From assembly GCF_002195995.1 (NCBI RefSeq), contig NZ_NHON01000025.1, positions 1 to 64,000 on the forward strand: a stretch of DNA of 64,000 nt, read 5' to 3'. The first letter of the stretch is position 1, and every line of letters starts with the position of its first letter. Under the pieces are notes generated by a model. That model ran no database searches. It saw only the letters and a list, made by a program, of their open reading frames with translations, and was not told the DNA's origin. Shown here in pieces: positions 35,501 to 44,140 of this stretch. Origin of the DNA: Inquilinus limosus. GTDB taxonomy: Bacteria; Pseudomonadota; Alphaproteobacteria; DSM-16000; Inquilinaceae. A program made the translations under genes and the position numbers.

Positions 35501-36637
35501 ATGTCGCTGCCCGAATTCGCGCTCGAAGCCTATTTCGCGCGCTGGGAGTTCACCGCCCGCCACAATCTCTGCGCCTCCGACATGCAGTCGCTGACGCTGA
35601 CGGACCTTCTGGCCCTCGGCACGCCGGTCCAGCGCGAGGCCTGGGACAAGCTGTGGCTCGGCTACACCGAGACCGCCGGGGCACCGTCGCTGCGCGCCGC
35701 CATCGCCGGGATGTATGCGGGGCTGCAGGCGGATGACGTGGCGGTCACGGTCGGGGCAGGGGAGGCGATCTTCCAGTCGGTGCGCAGCCTGCTGGGACCG
35801 AACGACCATGCGGTGACGCTGATCCCGAACTACCAGTCGCTGGAGGCGGTGGCCGCCGGCATCTGCGCCGTCACCGGCGTGCCGCTGCAGGCCGATCCCG
35901 GGGCGCCGGGCGGCTGGTCGCTGGACCCGGACCGGATCGCCACGGCGCTGCGGCCGAACACCCGGCTGATCATCCTCAACGTGCCGCACAACCCGACCGG
36001 CTGGCTGCCGCCGCGGCCGGTGCTGGACGCGATCATCGAGCTGGCCCGCTCGCGCGGGATCTGGATCCTGGCGGACGAGGTCTATCGCGGGCTGGAGCGG
36101 CGCGAGGCGGACCGTCTGCCGCCGGCGGTCGAGCTGTACGAGCGCGCGCTGTCGGTCGGGGTGCTGTCCAAGACCCACGGCCTGCCGGGGCTGCGCCTGG
36201 GCTGGGTCGCCTGCCGCGACCGCGAGCTCCTGCGCCGGATCGTGCGGCAGAAGGACTACACCACGCTGTGCGCCCCGGCGCCGAGTGAGGCGCTGGCCGA
36301 GATCGCGATCGGCGCTCGGGAGCATCTGGTGCGGCGCAGCCGCGACCTCGTCGCCCGCAACCTGCCGCTGCTGGAGGCGTTCTTCGCCCGGCACGCCAAC
36401 CGCTTCGACTGGCAGGTGCCGGCCGCCGGCTGCATCGGCTTCCCGCGCTATTTGGGCGGCGAGGGGGTGGATGCCTTCGCCGACGACCTGGTCGAGCGCT
36501 CCGGCGTGCTGCTGCTGCCGGCACGGGTCTACCGCTCGGCCCTCGGCCCGGTGCCGGCCGACCGCTTCCGCATCGGCTTCGGCCGCGCCGACATGGCCGA
36601 GGCGCTGGAGGCCTTCGAGGCGCATCTGTCGCGTTGA
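35501..36637 (+). CDS. PLP-dependent class I/II aminotransferase
   Basis: A 378-residue aspartate-aminotransferase-fold enzyme. GAGEAIFQSVRSLLGPNDH, NVPHNPTGWLPP with the conserved Asn, ILADEVYRGLER with Asp and Tyr, and GVLSKTHGLPGLRLGW with the PLP-binding Lys (about 222) are all present in order. The C-terminal FRIGFGR supplies the substrate-carboxylate Arg. It could act as an aminotransferase or a C-S lyase; no substrate-specific signature was recognised. The LysE-type exporter gene is divergent 124 nt away. Confidence 0.9.
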   Translation: MSLPEFALEAYFARWEFTARHNLCASDMQSLTLTDLLALGTPVQREAWDKLWLGYTETAGAPSLRAAIAGMYAGLQADDVAVTVGAGEAIFQSVRSLLGPNDHAVTLIPNYQSLEAVAAGICAVTGVPLQADPGAPGGWSLDPDRIATALRPNTRLIILNVPHNPTGWLPPRPVLDAIIELARSRGIWILADEVYRGLERREADRLPPAVELYERALSVGVLSKTHGLPGLRLGWVACRDRELLRRIVRQKDYTTLCAPAPSEALAEIAIGAREHLVRRSRDLVARNLPLLEAFFARHANRFDWQVPAAGCIGFPRYLGGEGVDAFADDLVERSGVLLLPARVYRSALGPVPADRFRIGFGRADMAEALEAFEAHLSR

Positions 36638-36660
36638 GAGCCGGCTGAATCCCCAACACC

Positions 36661-36743
36661 GTCATTGCGAGGAGCGCAGCGACGAAGCAATCCAGGGCCG
36701 GTTCGCACCGGCCCCTGGATTGCTTCGCTGCGCTCGCAATGAT
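36661..36743. repeat. Dispersed palindromic intergenic repeat, type B copy 2
   Basis: Starts GTCATTGCGAGGAGCGCAGC and ends GCTCGCAATGAT, with AAGCAATCCAGGGCC opposite GGCCCCTGGATTGCTT. One base of the left GGGG is lost compared with the other copies. It lies 23 nt after the aminotransferase stop. Confidence 0.85.
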
Positions 36744-36879
36744 GGTATCGGGAACCCCGAAAGGGTCCCGCAGGCGGCAGGGCTGCGCGACCAACCATGA
36801 CGAATCTGTAACGCGTGCGACGCGATGGCGGGGAGGCGCGGCGGCGCCGCAGCGTGTAGGGTGCGGCCGGATCACCGGG

Positions 36880-37851
36880 ATGAGACCCATGCTGCGCCGC
36901 CTTGCCTTCGCCCTCCTTCTGCTGCTGCCCGCCCTGCCCGCGGCGGCGGCCGACCAGACCCTCGGCACCTTCCGCGGCACGGTCGCGGGCCCCGGCGGCG
37001 AGACCGAGACCATCGAGGGCTTCGCCCTGGCGGTGAAGGACGATCGCGGGCGCTTCGTGGTCGGCATGACCGCGACCGGCGAGGGCGTGATCCGCGCCCG
37101 CCAGATCCAGCTGCTGCTGCCGGCCGATGTCGCGCCCGGCACGCTGCAGGTGGGCAGCTACGATTCCGCCCGGCACGACCAGGCCGGCAAGGCGTCCGGC
37201 GCCCTCTACCTCGCCATCGGCGCGAATGGGTCGCGCGTGCGCGACTGCCGGCTGGTGCCGCAGGGCACGGTCGAGGTGACCGGCGTCTCGCCCTTCGCCG
37301 GCACGCTCAACTTCACCTGCCGCGATTCGTCGGAGGCGACGCTGTCGCTGACCTTCGACGCGGTGCCGGTCGACCCGAGCCAGGTGGTGCCGTCGGAGCC
37401 GGCGGCGGCCTCGGCCGGACCCGGCCGGGTCAGCACCACGATGGGCGCGCCGGTCAACGCCACCATCACCGGCACCGGCTCGGCCAAGCGCCAGGCCGCC
37501 GGCAGCCGGCTGCTGATGCTGTATCTGGAGCAGGAGCGCGACGTCCACGGCACCAAGCAGATGATGCCGGTCGGTGCCGTGGTGGTGGCGCTGCCGAAGG
37601 ACGCGTCCCTCGGCACCCATGACCTGAAGCCGTTCTCCCAGGCGGTCGCGGCCGACAAGTCGGCCACCGATTACGGCGTCTCCTTCAGCATCGACGCGGG
37701 CGACGATTCGCTCGACGGCTGCGACCAGGCGGCGAGCGGCACCCTGACCCTGACGGGCCTCGACCCGCTCGCCGGTTCGGCCCGCTTCACCTGCGCCGAC
37801 CAGAAGGATCTCTCGGTCGAGACCGATTTCGACGGCATCCCGACCGAGTGA
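36880..37851 (+). CDS. Secreted two-domain protein of unknown function
   Basis: A 323-residue protein with a Sec signal peptide (about 1-26, LALLLLLPALPAAAA type) and two copies of the same domain. Each copy ends in a similar pattern: a first cysteine (RDCRLVP; DGCDQAA), then GTVEVTGVSPFAGTLNFTC in domain 1 and GTLTLTGLDPLAGSARFTC in domain 2. The two cysteines per copy could form a disulfide. The domains are about 115-130 residues each and rich in beta-strand-type alternation. The start could be the ATG at 36880 or the one 9 nt later. The RTX gene converges on its stop. No family is recognised. Confidence 0.75.
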   Translation: MRPMLRRLAFALLLLLPALPAAAADQTLGTFRGTVAGPGGETETIEGFALAVKDDRGRFVVGMTATGEGVIRARQIQLLLPADVAPGTLQVGSYDSARHDQAGKASGALYLAIGANGSRVRDCRLVPQGTVEVTGVSPFAGTLNFTCRDSSEATLSLTFDAVPVDPSQVVPSEPAAASAGPGRVSTTMGAPVNATITGTGSAKRQAAGSRLLMLYLEQERDVHGTKQMMPVGAVVVALPKDASLGTHDLKPFSQAVAADKSATDYGVSFSIDAGDDSLDGCDQAASGTLTLTGLDPLAGSARFTCADQKDLSVETDFDGIPTE

Positions 37852-37867
37852 CGTCCCCGGGCCGCGG

Positions 37868-38947
37868 CTACAGCACGAAGTCGCCGGCCACCAGGGTCAG
37901 GCTGTCGGTCAGGGTGATGTGGAAGTCGGAGGCGCCGTCGCCATTGACGTCGCCGGCGATGGTGGTGACGCCGCCGCTGACGGCATAGCGCAGCTCCCCG
38001 GCGTGGTGGGTGTACAGGCCGGTGCCAAGGAAGGTGAAGGCCTGGTCGCCGGCCGTGCCGGCGTTGGCGTCGATCGCCGACAGGTCGATGCGGTCGCCCT
38101 GGGCGTGGCTGAAATCGGTGATCCGGTCGGCATTGGCGCCGACCGCACTGTCGGTGATGGCGCCGTAGACGAAGCGGTCGGCCCCGGCGCCGCCGGTGAG
38201 CGTGTCCTTGCCCAGGCCGCCCGAAAGCACGTCGTTGCCGTTCCAGCCCTGCAAGGTGTTGGCGCCGCCATTGCCGACGAGGCTGTCATTGCCCTGGCTG
38301 CCGGACAGATTCTCGATATTGAGCAGGGTGTCGCCCTGAGCCTCGCCACCGCTGCCGATGCCGGTCGTGAGGTCGACCGCGACCCCGGTCGAGCCGCTGA
38401 AGTAGCTGGCCGTGTCGACGCCGTTGCCGCCGTCGAGGGCGTCCATGCCGGCTCCCCCGCGCAGCACGTCGTTGCCGTCGCCGCCGGACAGGAAATCCGC
38501 CCCGTCATTGCCGGTCAGGGTGTTGGCGCCGGCATTGCCGACCAGGGTGTCGGCGGCGTCGCCGCCCGTGGCGTTGATCACGGCGCCGCCGGTCAGGATC
38601 AGCCGCTCGACGAATTGCGGCAGGGTGTAGGAGACGCTGGAATAGATCGTGTCGGTGCCGTCCGAGGCCGAGAATTCGGTGACCGTGTCGCCGGTCGAAT
38701 CGACGATATAGGTGTCGTCGCCGAAATTCCCCTGCATGGCGTCGGCGCCGGTGCCGCCGTCGATATAGTCGTCGCCGCCACCGCCATCGATGAAGTCCAC
38801 GCCGCTGCCGCCGAAGGCCAGGTCGTCACCGATGCCGCAGTTGAGATTGTCGTTGCCGCCGAGGCCGTTGAACACGTCGTTGCCGCTGTTGTCGCCCATC
38901 AGGGGGGGCAGCATGTCGTCGCCATTGGTGCCTGTGAATGTGGTCAT
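37868..38947 (-). CDS. RTX calcium-binding repeat protein 1
   Basis: A 359-residue exported protein built from GGxGxDxLx nonapeptide repeats that bind calcium and fold into parallel beta-rolls. Repeats cluster at about 15-80, 140-170 and 200-250; examples are GGSGVDFIDGGGGDDYIDGG and GGAGADRF. There is no signal peptide, as expected for type I secretion. The last about 85 residues (DFSHAQGDRIDLSAIDAN onward to TLVAGDFVL) look like a serralysin-type C-terminal secretion domain and are nearly identical to RTX protein 2. No toxin or protease domain is visible. A GGGAGAG ribosome site precedes the ATG at 38947. No type I secretion genes are in the window. Confidence 0.9.
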   Translation of the reverse strand: MTTFTGTNGDDMLPPLMGDNSGNDVFNGLGGNDNLNCGIGDDLAFGGSGVDFIDGGGGDDYIDGGTGADAMQGNFGDDTYIVDSTGDTVTEFSASDGTDTIYSSVSYTLPQFVERLILTGGAVINATGGDAADTLVGNAGANTLTGNDGADFLSGGDGNDVLRGGAGMDALDGGNGVDTASYFSGSTGVAVDLTTGIGSGGEAQGDTLLNIENLSGSQGNDSLVGNGGANTLQGWNGNDVLSGGLGKDTLTGGAGADRFVYGAITDSAVGANADRITDFSHAQGDRIDLSAIDANAGTAGDQAFTFLGTGLYTHHAGELRYAVSGGVTTIAGDVNGDGASDFHITLTDSLTLVAGDFVL

Positions 38948-39100
38948 CGAACTCTCCCAAAGCAGGAATGAAATATCAATTCGCGCGGAAGAAGCGACAT
39001 ATGCCTCATGTTGGCGGCATTGATTTGGCATGAACGTGCTGAATCTGGGGTGTTCCTGCATGACGCCGCACCGCAATCTGCCCGGTCTTGCTGCAGGCAC

Positions 39101-39129
39101 GAAAAAGCCCCCGCCTTGCGGCGGGGGCT
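39101..39129 (-). terminator. Rho-independent terminator of ahcY
   Basis: On the minus strand AGCCCCCGCC and GGCGGGGGCT form a 10-bp stem with a GCAA tetraloop, followed by TTTTT. It lies 29 nt after the ahcY stop and matches the design of the trxA terminator. Confidence 0.88.
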
Positions 39130-39157
39130 GGTCTCGACCGGACCCTTGCGGGGTCGA

Positions 39158-40462
39158 TCAGTAGCGGTAGTGGTCCGGCTTGAACGGGCCCTGCGACGGC
39201 ACGCCGATATAGTCGGCCTGCTTCGGGGTCAGCTGGGTCAGTTTGGCGCCGATCTTCTCCAGGTGCAGCGCCGCGACCTTCTCGTCGAGGTGCTTCGGCA
39301 GGACGTAGACCTTGCGCTCGTAGTTGGCGTGGTTCTGCCACAGCTCGATCTGGGCCAGCACCTGGTTGGTGAAGCTGGCCGACATCACGAAGCTGGGGTG
39401 GCCGGTGCCGCAGCCCAGGTTGACCAGCCGGCCCTGGGCCAGGACGATCAGGCGCTTGCCGTCCGGGAACACCACCTCGTCGACCTGCGGCTTGACCTCC
39501 TCCCACTTGTAGTTGCGGAGGGCGTCGATCTGGATCTCGCTGTCGAAGTGGCCGATGTTGCTGACGATCGCCCGGTCCTTCATCGCCCGCATGTGATCGA
39601 GGGTGATGACGTCGACATTGCCGGTCGCGGTGACGAAGATGTCGCCGATCGGCGCCGCCTCGTCCATGGTCACGACCTGGTACCCTTCCATCGCCGCCTG
39701 CAGGGCGTTGATCGGGTCGATCTCGGTGACCATGACCCGGGCGCCCTGGCTGCGCAGCGAGGCGGCCGAGCCCTTGCCGACATCGCCATAGCCGGCGACG
39801 ACGGCGACCTTGCCGGCCATCATCACGTCGGTGGCGCGCTTGATGCCGTCGACCAGGCTCTCGCGGCAGCCGTAGAGGTTGTCGAACTTCGACTTGGTGA
39901 CGCTGTCGTTGACGTTGATGGCCGGGACCTTGAGGGTGCCCTTCTTCATCATCTCATACAGGCGGTGCACGCCCGTGGTCGTCTCCTCGGACAGGCCGCG
40001 GACCTCGGCCAGCATCTCCGGATACTTGTCGTGCATGATCTGGGTGACGTCGCCGCCATCGTCCAGGATCATGTTCGGGGTCCAGCCGCCCGGGCCGCGC
40101 AGCGTCTGCTCGATGCACCACCAGAACTCCTCCTCGGTCTCGCCCTTCCAGGCGAAGACCGGGATGCCGGCGGCGGCGATGGCCGCGGCGGCCTGGTCCT
40201 GGGTCGAGAAGATGTTGCAGGACGACCAGCGCACGGTGGCGCCCAGCGCCGTCAGCGTCTCGATCAGCACCGCGGTCTGGATGGTCATGTGCAGGCAGCC
40301 GACGATACGGGCGCCCTTCAGCGGCTGCGACGCGCCGAACTCCGCCCGCAGCGCCATCAGGCCGGGCATCTCGGTCTCGGCGATCGCGATTTCCTTGCGG
40401 CCCCAATCGGCGAGGCTGAGGTCCTTGACCTTGTAGTCGGTGAAGGTGGCGGCGTCAGGCAT
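39158..40462 (-). CDS. ahcY: Adenosylhomocysteinase
   Basis: A 434-residue cytoplasmic NAD-dependent enzyme that splits S-adenosylhomocysteine into adenosine and homocysteine, clearing the product of all SAM methylations. [20 protein letters not shown] is the NAD Rossmann motif, [17 protein letters not shown] the substrate-proximal region, and FKPDHYRY the invariant C-terminus. The start at 40462 was chosen for its AGGAG ribosome site 9 nt upstream; another in-frame start lies 18 nt earlier. A 16-nt palindrome 66 nt upstream is a candidate operator. The gene is 140 nt downstream of terC on the same strand and ends at a strong terminator. Confidence 0.97.
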   Translation of the reverse strand: MPDAATFTDYKVKDLSLADWGRKEIAIAETEMPGLMALRAEFGASQPLKGARIVGCLHMTIQTAVLIETLTALGATVRWSSCNIFSTQDQAAAAIAAAGIPVFAWKGETEEEFWWCIEQTLRGPGGWTPNMILDDGGDVTQIMHDKYPEMLAEVRGLSEETTTGVHRLYEMMKKGTLKVPAINVNDSVTKSKFDNLYGCRESLVDGIKRATDVMMAGKVAVVAGYGDVGKGSAASLRSQGARVMVTEIDPINALQAAMEGYQVVTMDEAAPIGDIFVTATGNVDVITLDHMRAMKDRAIVSNIGHFDSEIQIDALRNYKWEEVKPQVDEVVFPDGKRLIVLAQGRLVNLGCGTGHPSFVMSASFTNQVLAQIELWQNHANYERKVYVLPKHLDEKVAALHLEKIGAKLTQLTPKQADYIGVPSQGPFKPDHYRY

Positions 40463-40528
40463 CGGGTGCTCCTGCGACAAGTTCGGAATTGCCGCAGGGT
40501 GTAGCAGCCGGGCCGGTTCGCCACAAGC

Positions 40529-40544
40529 ATAAAGACATCTTTAT
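40529..40544 (-). promoter_or_regulatory. Operator-like palindrome upstream of ahcY
   Basis: ATAAAGA and TCTTTAT form a perfect 7-bp inverted repeat with a CA spacer, in an AT-rich patch within otherwise GC-rich DNA, 66 nt before the ahcY ATG. From memory, similar AT-rich palindromes precede ahcY and met genes in alphaproteobacteria and are bound by the SAH-responsive ArsR-family regulator SahR. The exact consensus should be checked. Confidence 0.6.
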
Positions 40545-40602
40545 ATGTTTGATTTGCCCTTCCCCGCCGTCGGGCCGGCCGGCGGCGGGGAAGGGCGTCC
40601 GG

Positions 40603-41346
40603 TCAAGCCTGCTTGTTCGGCGCCCCGGCCCCGGCGCGCTTGGCGTGGCTGCGCTTGGCCAGCAGGTTCAGCACCTCGACGCCGAGGGAGAAGGCGATGG
40701 CGAAGTACAGGTAGCCGCGCGGGATGTGGAAGTGCAGGCCGTCGGCCACCAGGGCCACGCCGACCAGCAGCAGGAAGGACAGGGCCAGCATCTTCACCGT
40801 CGGGTGCCGGTGCACGAAGCGGCTGATCGGGCCGGAGGCCGCCAGCATGGTGCCGACCGCGACGATCACGGCGGCATACATCACCGGCAGGTTGTCGGTC
40901 ATGCCGACCGCGGTGATCACGCTGTCCAGCGAGAACACCAGGTCGAGGATGATGATCTGGCCGATGATCGCGGCGAAGCTGGCCGCCTTGATGGCGTGGC
41001 CTTCCTCCTTCTCCTCGATCGCGGCATGCACCTCGACCGTGGCCTTGTAGAGCAGGAACAGGCCGCCGGCGAGCAGGATCAGGTCGCGCCAGGACACGTC
41101 CAGGCCGAAGGCGCTGAACACCGGCGCGGTCAGGCCGATGATCCAGGAGATCATCGCCAGGAACACCAGGCGCAGCAGCAGCGCCAGGATCAGGCCGACG
41201 CGGCGGGCGTTGGCGCGCTGGCTCTCCGGCAGCTTCTCGGTGGCGATGGCGATGAAGATGATGTTGTCGATGCCGAGGATGATCTCGAGCACGGCCAGCG
41301 TGATGAAGCTGGCCCAGATCTGGGGATCGGCGAGGAAGTCGAGCAC
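40603..41346 (-). CDS. TerC-family inner-membrane protein
   Basis: A 247-residue membrane protein with about seven helices. The TerC hallmarks are LAVLEIILGIDNIIFIAIA (about 16-34) and DLVFSLDSVITAVGMTDN (about 126-143), each with acidic residues in the membrane. TerC proteins are linked to metal (manganese) export and tellurite tolerance, sometimes by loading secreted metalloenzymes. The frame starts at GTG 41346; a longer upstream frame lacks membrane segments and was rejected. The C-terminus is short and basic. It is 140 nt upstream of ahcY on the same strand. A TerB-like protein is encoded separately at 62935. Confidence 0.9.
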   Translation of the reverse strand: MLDFLADPQIWASFITLAVLEIILGIDNIIFIAIATEKLPESQRANARRVGLILALLLRLVFLAMISWIIGLTAPVFSAFGLDVSWRDLILLAGGLFLLYKATVEVHAAIEEKEEGHAIKAASFAAIIGQIIILDLVFSLDSVITAVGMTDNLPVMYAAVIVAVGTMLAASGPISRFVHRHPTVKMLALSFLLLVGVALVADGLHFHIPRGYLYFAIAFSLGVEVLNLLAKRSHAKRAGAGAPNKQA

Positions 41347-41510
41347 GGCTCGTCGGTCTCCGCTATGGCTGAAAGCCGCCGGGATATTGGGGGCGGCGGC
41401 GCAGATTACCAGGAGTTCACGACCGATTTCGCCTGTTGTCGGTGCGGGAAGGGCGCCCCCGGGGAGGCGGTCGAGGCATGGGCGAAGGGGCCATTCAACT
41501 CTCCTCACTT

Positions 41511-41598
41511 GTCATCCTCGGGCTTGACCCGAGGATCCAGGGGCTTTCAGAGCCGTTCTCGGTGGCCCCTGGATTGCCGGGTCAAGCCCGGCAATGAC
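41511..41598. repeat. Dispersed palindromic intergenic repeat, type A copy 3
   Basis: Starts GTCATCCTCGGGCTTGACCC and ends GGGTCAAGCCCGGCAATGAC with ATCCAGGGGC and GCCCCTGGAT inside. It is close to the copy at 34656-34744, but with its outer arms in exchanged order. It lies between the divergent terC and deoR-type genes, a 339-nt gap that also holds the tandem operator at 41634. Confidence 0.85.
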
Positions 41599-41633
41599 AA
41601 AAAGGGGGCATCAGTGGTTTTCCTGCCGGCCGT

Positions 41634-41673
41634 TGCATGTTCGTGCACAATCATGCATGATCGTGCAAAATCA
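41634..41673 (+). promoter_or_regulatory. Two tandem 20-bp direct repeats, candidate DeoR operator
   Basis: Two adjacent 20-nt units at 41634-41653 and 41654-41673 both read TGCATGnTCGTGCAnAATCA and differ at only 2 of 20 positions. They end 12 nt before the deoR-type start codon. A 20-bp repeat places two protein units on about the same DNA face two helical turns apart. This suits autoregulation by the DeoR-type regulator encoded directly downstream. Confidence 0.7.
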
Positions 41674-41685
41674 GGCAGTGGCCGC

Positions 41686-42453
41686 ATGACCGACATCCTG
41701 TTGCCCGAGGAACGGCGCAAGCGCCTCCTCGACCTCCTCGCCCTCGACGGCAAGATCCTGGCCACCGCGGCCAGCACGGCCCTCGGCGTGTCCGAGGACA
41801 CGATCCGCCGCGACCTCAACGACCTGGCCCGCGCCGGCGCCGTGCGGCGGGTCCATGGCGGGGCGCTGCCGCTGACCCCGGCCACCGGCACCTTCGCCAC
41901 CCGGGCGACCGAGCGGACGGAGGCCAAGGCGGCGCTGGGCCGGATGACGGCCGGGCTGATCCGCCCGGGCGAGGTGGTGCTGCTGGACGGCGGCACCACC
42001 ATGCTGGCGGTGGCGGAGGCGCTGCCGCCCGACCTGCGCGCCACCATCGTCACCCCGAACCTGCCGGCGGCGCTGGCCCTGACCCGGCATCCTTCGGCCG
42101 AGGTGGTGCTGCTGGGCGGCCGGCTGGACAAGGCCGACCAGGCGACCGTCGGCACCTCGGTGCTGGCGGCGCTGGAGGGCTTGCGCGCCGATCTCTGCCT
42201 GCTCGGGGTCTGCAGCCTCGATGTCGAGGCCGGGCTCGGCGGCATGGACCATGAGGAGGCGCTGGTGAAGCGGCGCATGGCCGCCTGCGCCGGCCGGGTC
42301 GCCGCCGTGGTCACCGCCGACAAGCTGGGCACCGCCGCCCCGTTCCCGATCCTGCCGGTCGGCCGGCTGGACGCGCTGATCACCGAGCGCGACGCCGACC
42401 CCGACCTTCTGGCCGCCTATCGCCAGGCCGGCCTGACCCTGATTCTCGCCTAG
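41686..42453 (+). CDS. DeoR-family transcriptional regulator
   Basis: A 255-residue regulator. The N-terminal winged helix (about 5-58; LGVSEDTIRRDLNDLARAGA, then VRRVHGGA) is the DeoR signature and contacts DNA. The C-terminal DeoRC sensor domain (about 78-240; LDGGTTMLAVAEALP and TADKLG) resembles sugar-phosphate isomerases and normally binds a phosphorylated sugar. It starts 12 nt after two 20-bp direct repeats and is 8 nt before an MFS transporter gene, so it probably regulates itself and that transporter. The ligand cannot be predicted from the sequence, though a phosphorylated sugar is likely. Confidence 0.92.
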   Translation: MTDILLPEERRKRLLDLLALDGKILATAASTALGVSEDTIRRDLNDLARAGAVRRVHGGALPLTPATGTFATRATERTEAKAALGRMTAGLIRPGEVVLLDGGTTMLAVAEALPPDLRATIVTPNLPAALALTRHPSAEVVLLGGRLDKADQATVGTSVLAALEGLRADLCLLGVCSLDVEAGLGGMDHEEALVKRRMAACAGRVAAVVTADKLGTAAPFPILPVGRLDALITERDADPDLLAAYRQAGLTLILA

Positions 42454-42461
42454 GAACCGTC

Positions 42462-43628
42462 ATGACCAGCCTCGCCCGCACGGACGGCCCGTCCGACACC
42501 GCCGATCTCCGCGCCGCGCGCCTCGCCACCCGCGCCATGTTCCTGATCTGCGGCACCGTCACCGCCAGCTGGGCGCCGCAGGTGCCGCTGGCCAAGGCCC
42601 GGCTCGGCATCGATGACGGCGTGCTCGGCCTCACCCTGCTCGGCCTCGGCGCCGGGGCGATGGTGGCGATGCCGCTGGCCGGGTTCCTGGCCTCGCGCTT
42701 CAGCAGCCGGGTGGTCACGGCGCTGGGCGGGCTGGTGATCTGTCTGTCGCTGCCGCTGGTGATCCTGGCGCCGGACGCGCCGCTGCTCGGCCTAGCCCTG
42801 TTCCTGTTCGGCGCCGCCACCGGGTCGATGGACGTGGCCATGAACGTCCAGGCCACGGCGGTGGAGGCGCGCGGCACCAAGCCGGTGATGTCCTCCTTCC
42901 ACGGCATGTTCAGCGTCGGCGGGCTGATCGGCGCCGGCGGCGCCAGCCTGCTGCTGGGCCTCGGCCTGTCGCCGCTGCTGGTGGCGGTGGCGATCAGCGG
43001 CGTGATGCTGGTGCTGCTGGCGACCCAGGCCGGGTCGATGCTGCCGCCGGAGCGCAGGCCCGCCCAGGCCGGGATGCGGTTCACCCTGCCGCGCGGCATC
43101 GTCCTGGTGCTGGGCCTGCTGACCTTCGTGCTGTTCCAGGCCGAAGGCGCCGTCCTGGACTGGAGCGCCGTGTTCCTGCACGACAGCCGCGGCCAGGACC
43201 CGGCGGTGGCCGGGCTGGGCTATGCCATGTTCGCGGTGGCGATGGCGGTGATGCGGCTGGCCGGCGACGGCATCACCAGCCGTTTCGGCGGCGAGACGGT
43301 GGTGCGGCTCGGCTCCGCCCTGGCGGCGGCCGGCTTCCTGCTGGCGGTGCTGGCGCCCTGGCCGGTGGCGGGCCTGGTCGGCTTCGCCCTGGTCGGGGTC
43401 GGCGCCGCCAATGTCGTGCCGGTGCTGTTCAGCGCCGCCGGCCGGGTGCCGGGCATGCCGCCGGGCCTCGCCATCTCGACCATCGCCACGCTGGGCTATT
43501 GCGGCATCCTGGCCGGGCCGGCGGCGATCGGCTTCGTTGCCGACCATGTCGGCCTGCCCACGGCGCTCGGCATCGTCGCGGCGCTGCTGGTGGCGACGGC
43601 GGCCGCGGCCCGGGCGGTGCGGGTCTGA
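42462..43628 (+). CDS. MFS transporter, FucP/YbjJ-like
   Basis: A 388-residue inner-membrane transporter with twelve hydrophobic segments, the MFS norm. GTVTASWAPQVPLAKARLGI and LGAGAMVAMPLAGFLASRFS mark the first helices and the loop 2-3 region; SFHGMFSVGGLIGAGGASLL follows helix five. The layout resembles the YbjJ/FucP-like sugar transporters. It starts 8 nt after the DeoR-type gene, so it is in the same transcript, and is likely regulated by it. A sugar or sugar derivative is a sensible substrate guess, which is inference from the regulator. Confidence 0.9.
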   Translation: MTSLARTDGPSDTADLRAARLATRAMFLICGTVTASWAPQVPLAKARLGIDDGVLGLTLLGLGAGAMVAMPLAGFLASRFSSRVVTALGGLVICLSLPLVILAPDAPLLGLALFLFGAATGSMDVAMNVQATAVEARGTKPVMSSFHGMFSVGGLIGAGGASLLLGLGLSPLLVAVAISGVMLVLLATQAGSMLPPERRPAQAGMRFTLPRGIVLVLGLLTFVLFQAEGAVLDWSAVFLHDSRGQDPAVAGLGYAMFAVAMAVMRLAGDGITSRFGGETVVRLGSALAAAGFLLAVLAPWPVAGLVGFALVGVGAANVVPVLFSAAGRVPGMPPGLAISTIATLGYCGILAGPAAIGFVADHVGLPTALGIVAALLVATAAAARAVRV

Positions 43629-43635
43629 CGACCGG

Positions 43636-44046
43636 CTAGGAATTCCGGCGTCTGGCGCCGCCGCTGTACAGCCGCAGCGGCGGCAGGGCCGGGCGGCGGA
43701 TCGCATTGGCCTCGCCCGGCCGGGAGGCGTCCCGCGGCGCCGGGGCGGATGCGTCGTCGTTCGGCCCGGCCGCCCACAGGCCGTTCAGCCGGGCGACGGT
43801 GGCCACGATGTCCCGGCGCAGCTCGGCCGGCAGGAACGGGTCGCCGGCGTCGATCACGGCCTCGACCCGGGCCAGCAGGCCCTCCAGCTCCAGAACCTGG
43901 CGGTCCCCGACGCTCGCATTCCGCATCAGCAGGGCGCAGGTGCGGCCCAGCCAGTCGGCGAGATCGTCGGCATCGCCCAGGCAGACCGGCGAACGCTCCT
44001 CATCCCGGAGCCAGATCGCCGGCGTCACATGAACGATCCCTTGCAT
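43636..44046 (-). CDS. Hypothetical protein, 136 aa
   Basis: The start at 44046 follows GGGAAGAGAGG, a reasonable ribosome site; a longer frame to 44079 is also open. The protein is soluble and mostly helical (LADWLGRTCALLM; VLELEGLLARVEAVID), with a disordered Ser/Ala/Pro tail rich in Arg ending in RRRNS. The upstream 50 nt are unusually AT-rich for this genome and contain a palindrome (44099-44110), suggesting a regulated promoter. It converges on the MFS gene (7 nt apart). I recognise no family, so no function is given. Confidence 0.55.
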   Translation of the reverse strand: MQGIVHVTPAIWLRDEERSPVCLGDADDLADWLGRTCALLMRNASVGDRQVLELEGLLARVEAVIDAGDPFLPAELRRDIVATVARLNGLWAAGPNDDASAPAPRDASRPGEANAIRRPALPPLRLYSGGARRRNS

Positions 44047-44098
44047 GCCTCTCTTCCCACCACGAGTCGGCATCGGCAAGTTTTGTATAAAATATTAT

Positions 44099-44110
44099 GT
44101 ATTGCAATAC
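44099..44110. promoter_or_regulatory. 12-nt palindrome in an AT-rich promoter-like patch
   Basis: GTATTGCAATAC is perfectly self-complementary and sits in an AT-rich stretch (about 44080-44110) in this GC-rich genome, 53 nt before the hypothetical gene that ends at 43636 and 30 nt after the epimerase gene stop. It may be an operator or part of a promoter. Confidence 0.35.
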
Positions 44111-44140
44111 GAGAATGCCTGGCGCTCGCGATTGGCCGGG

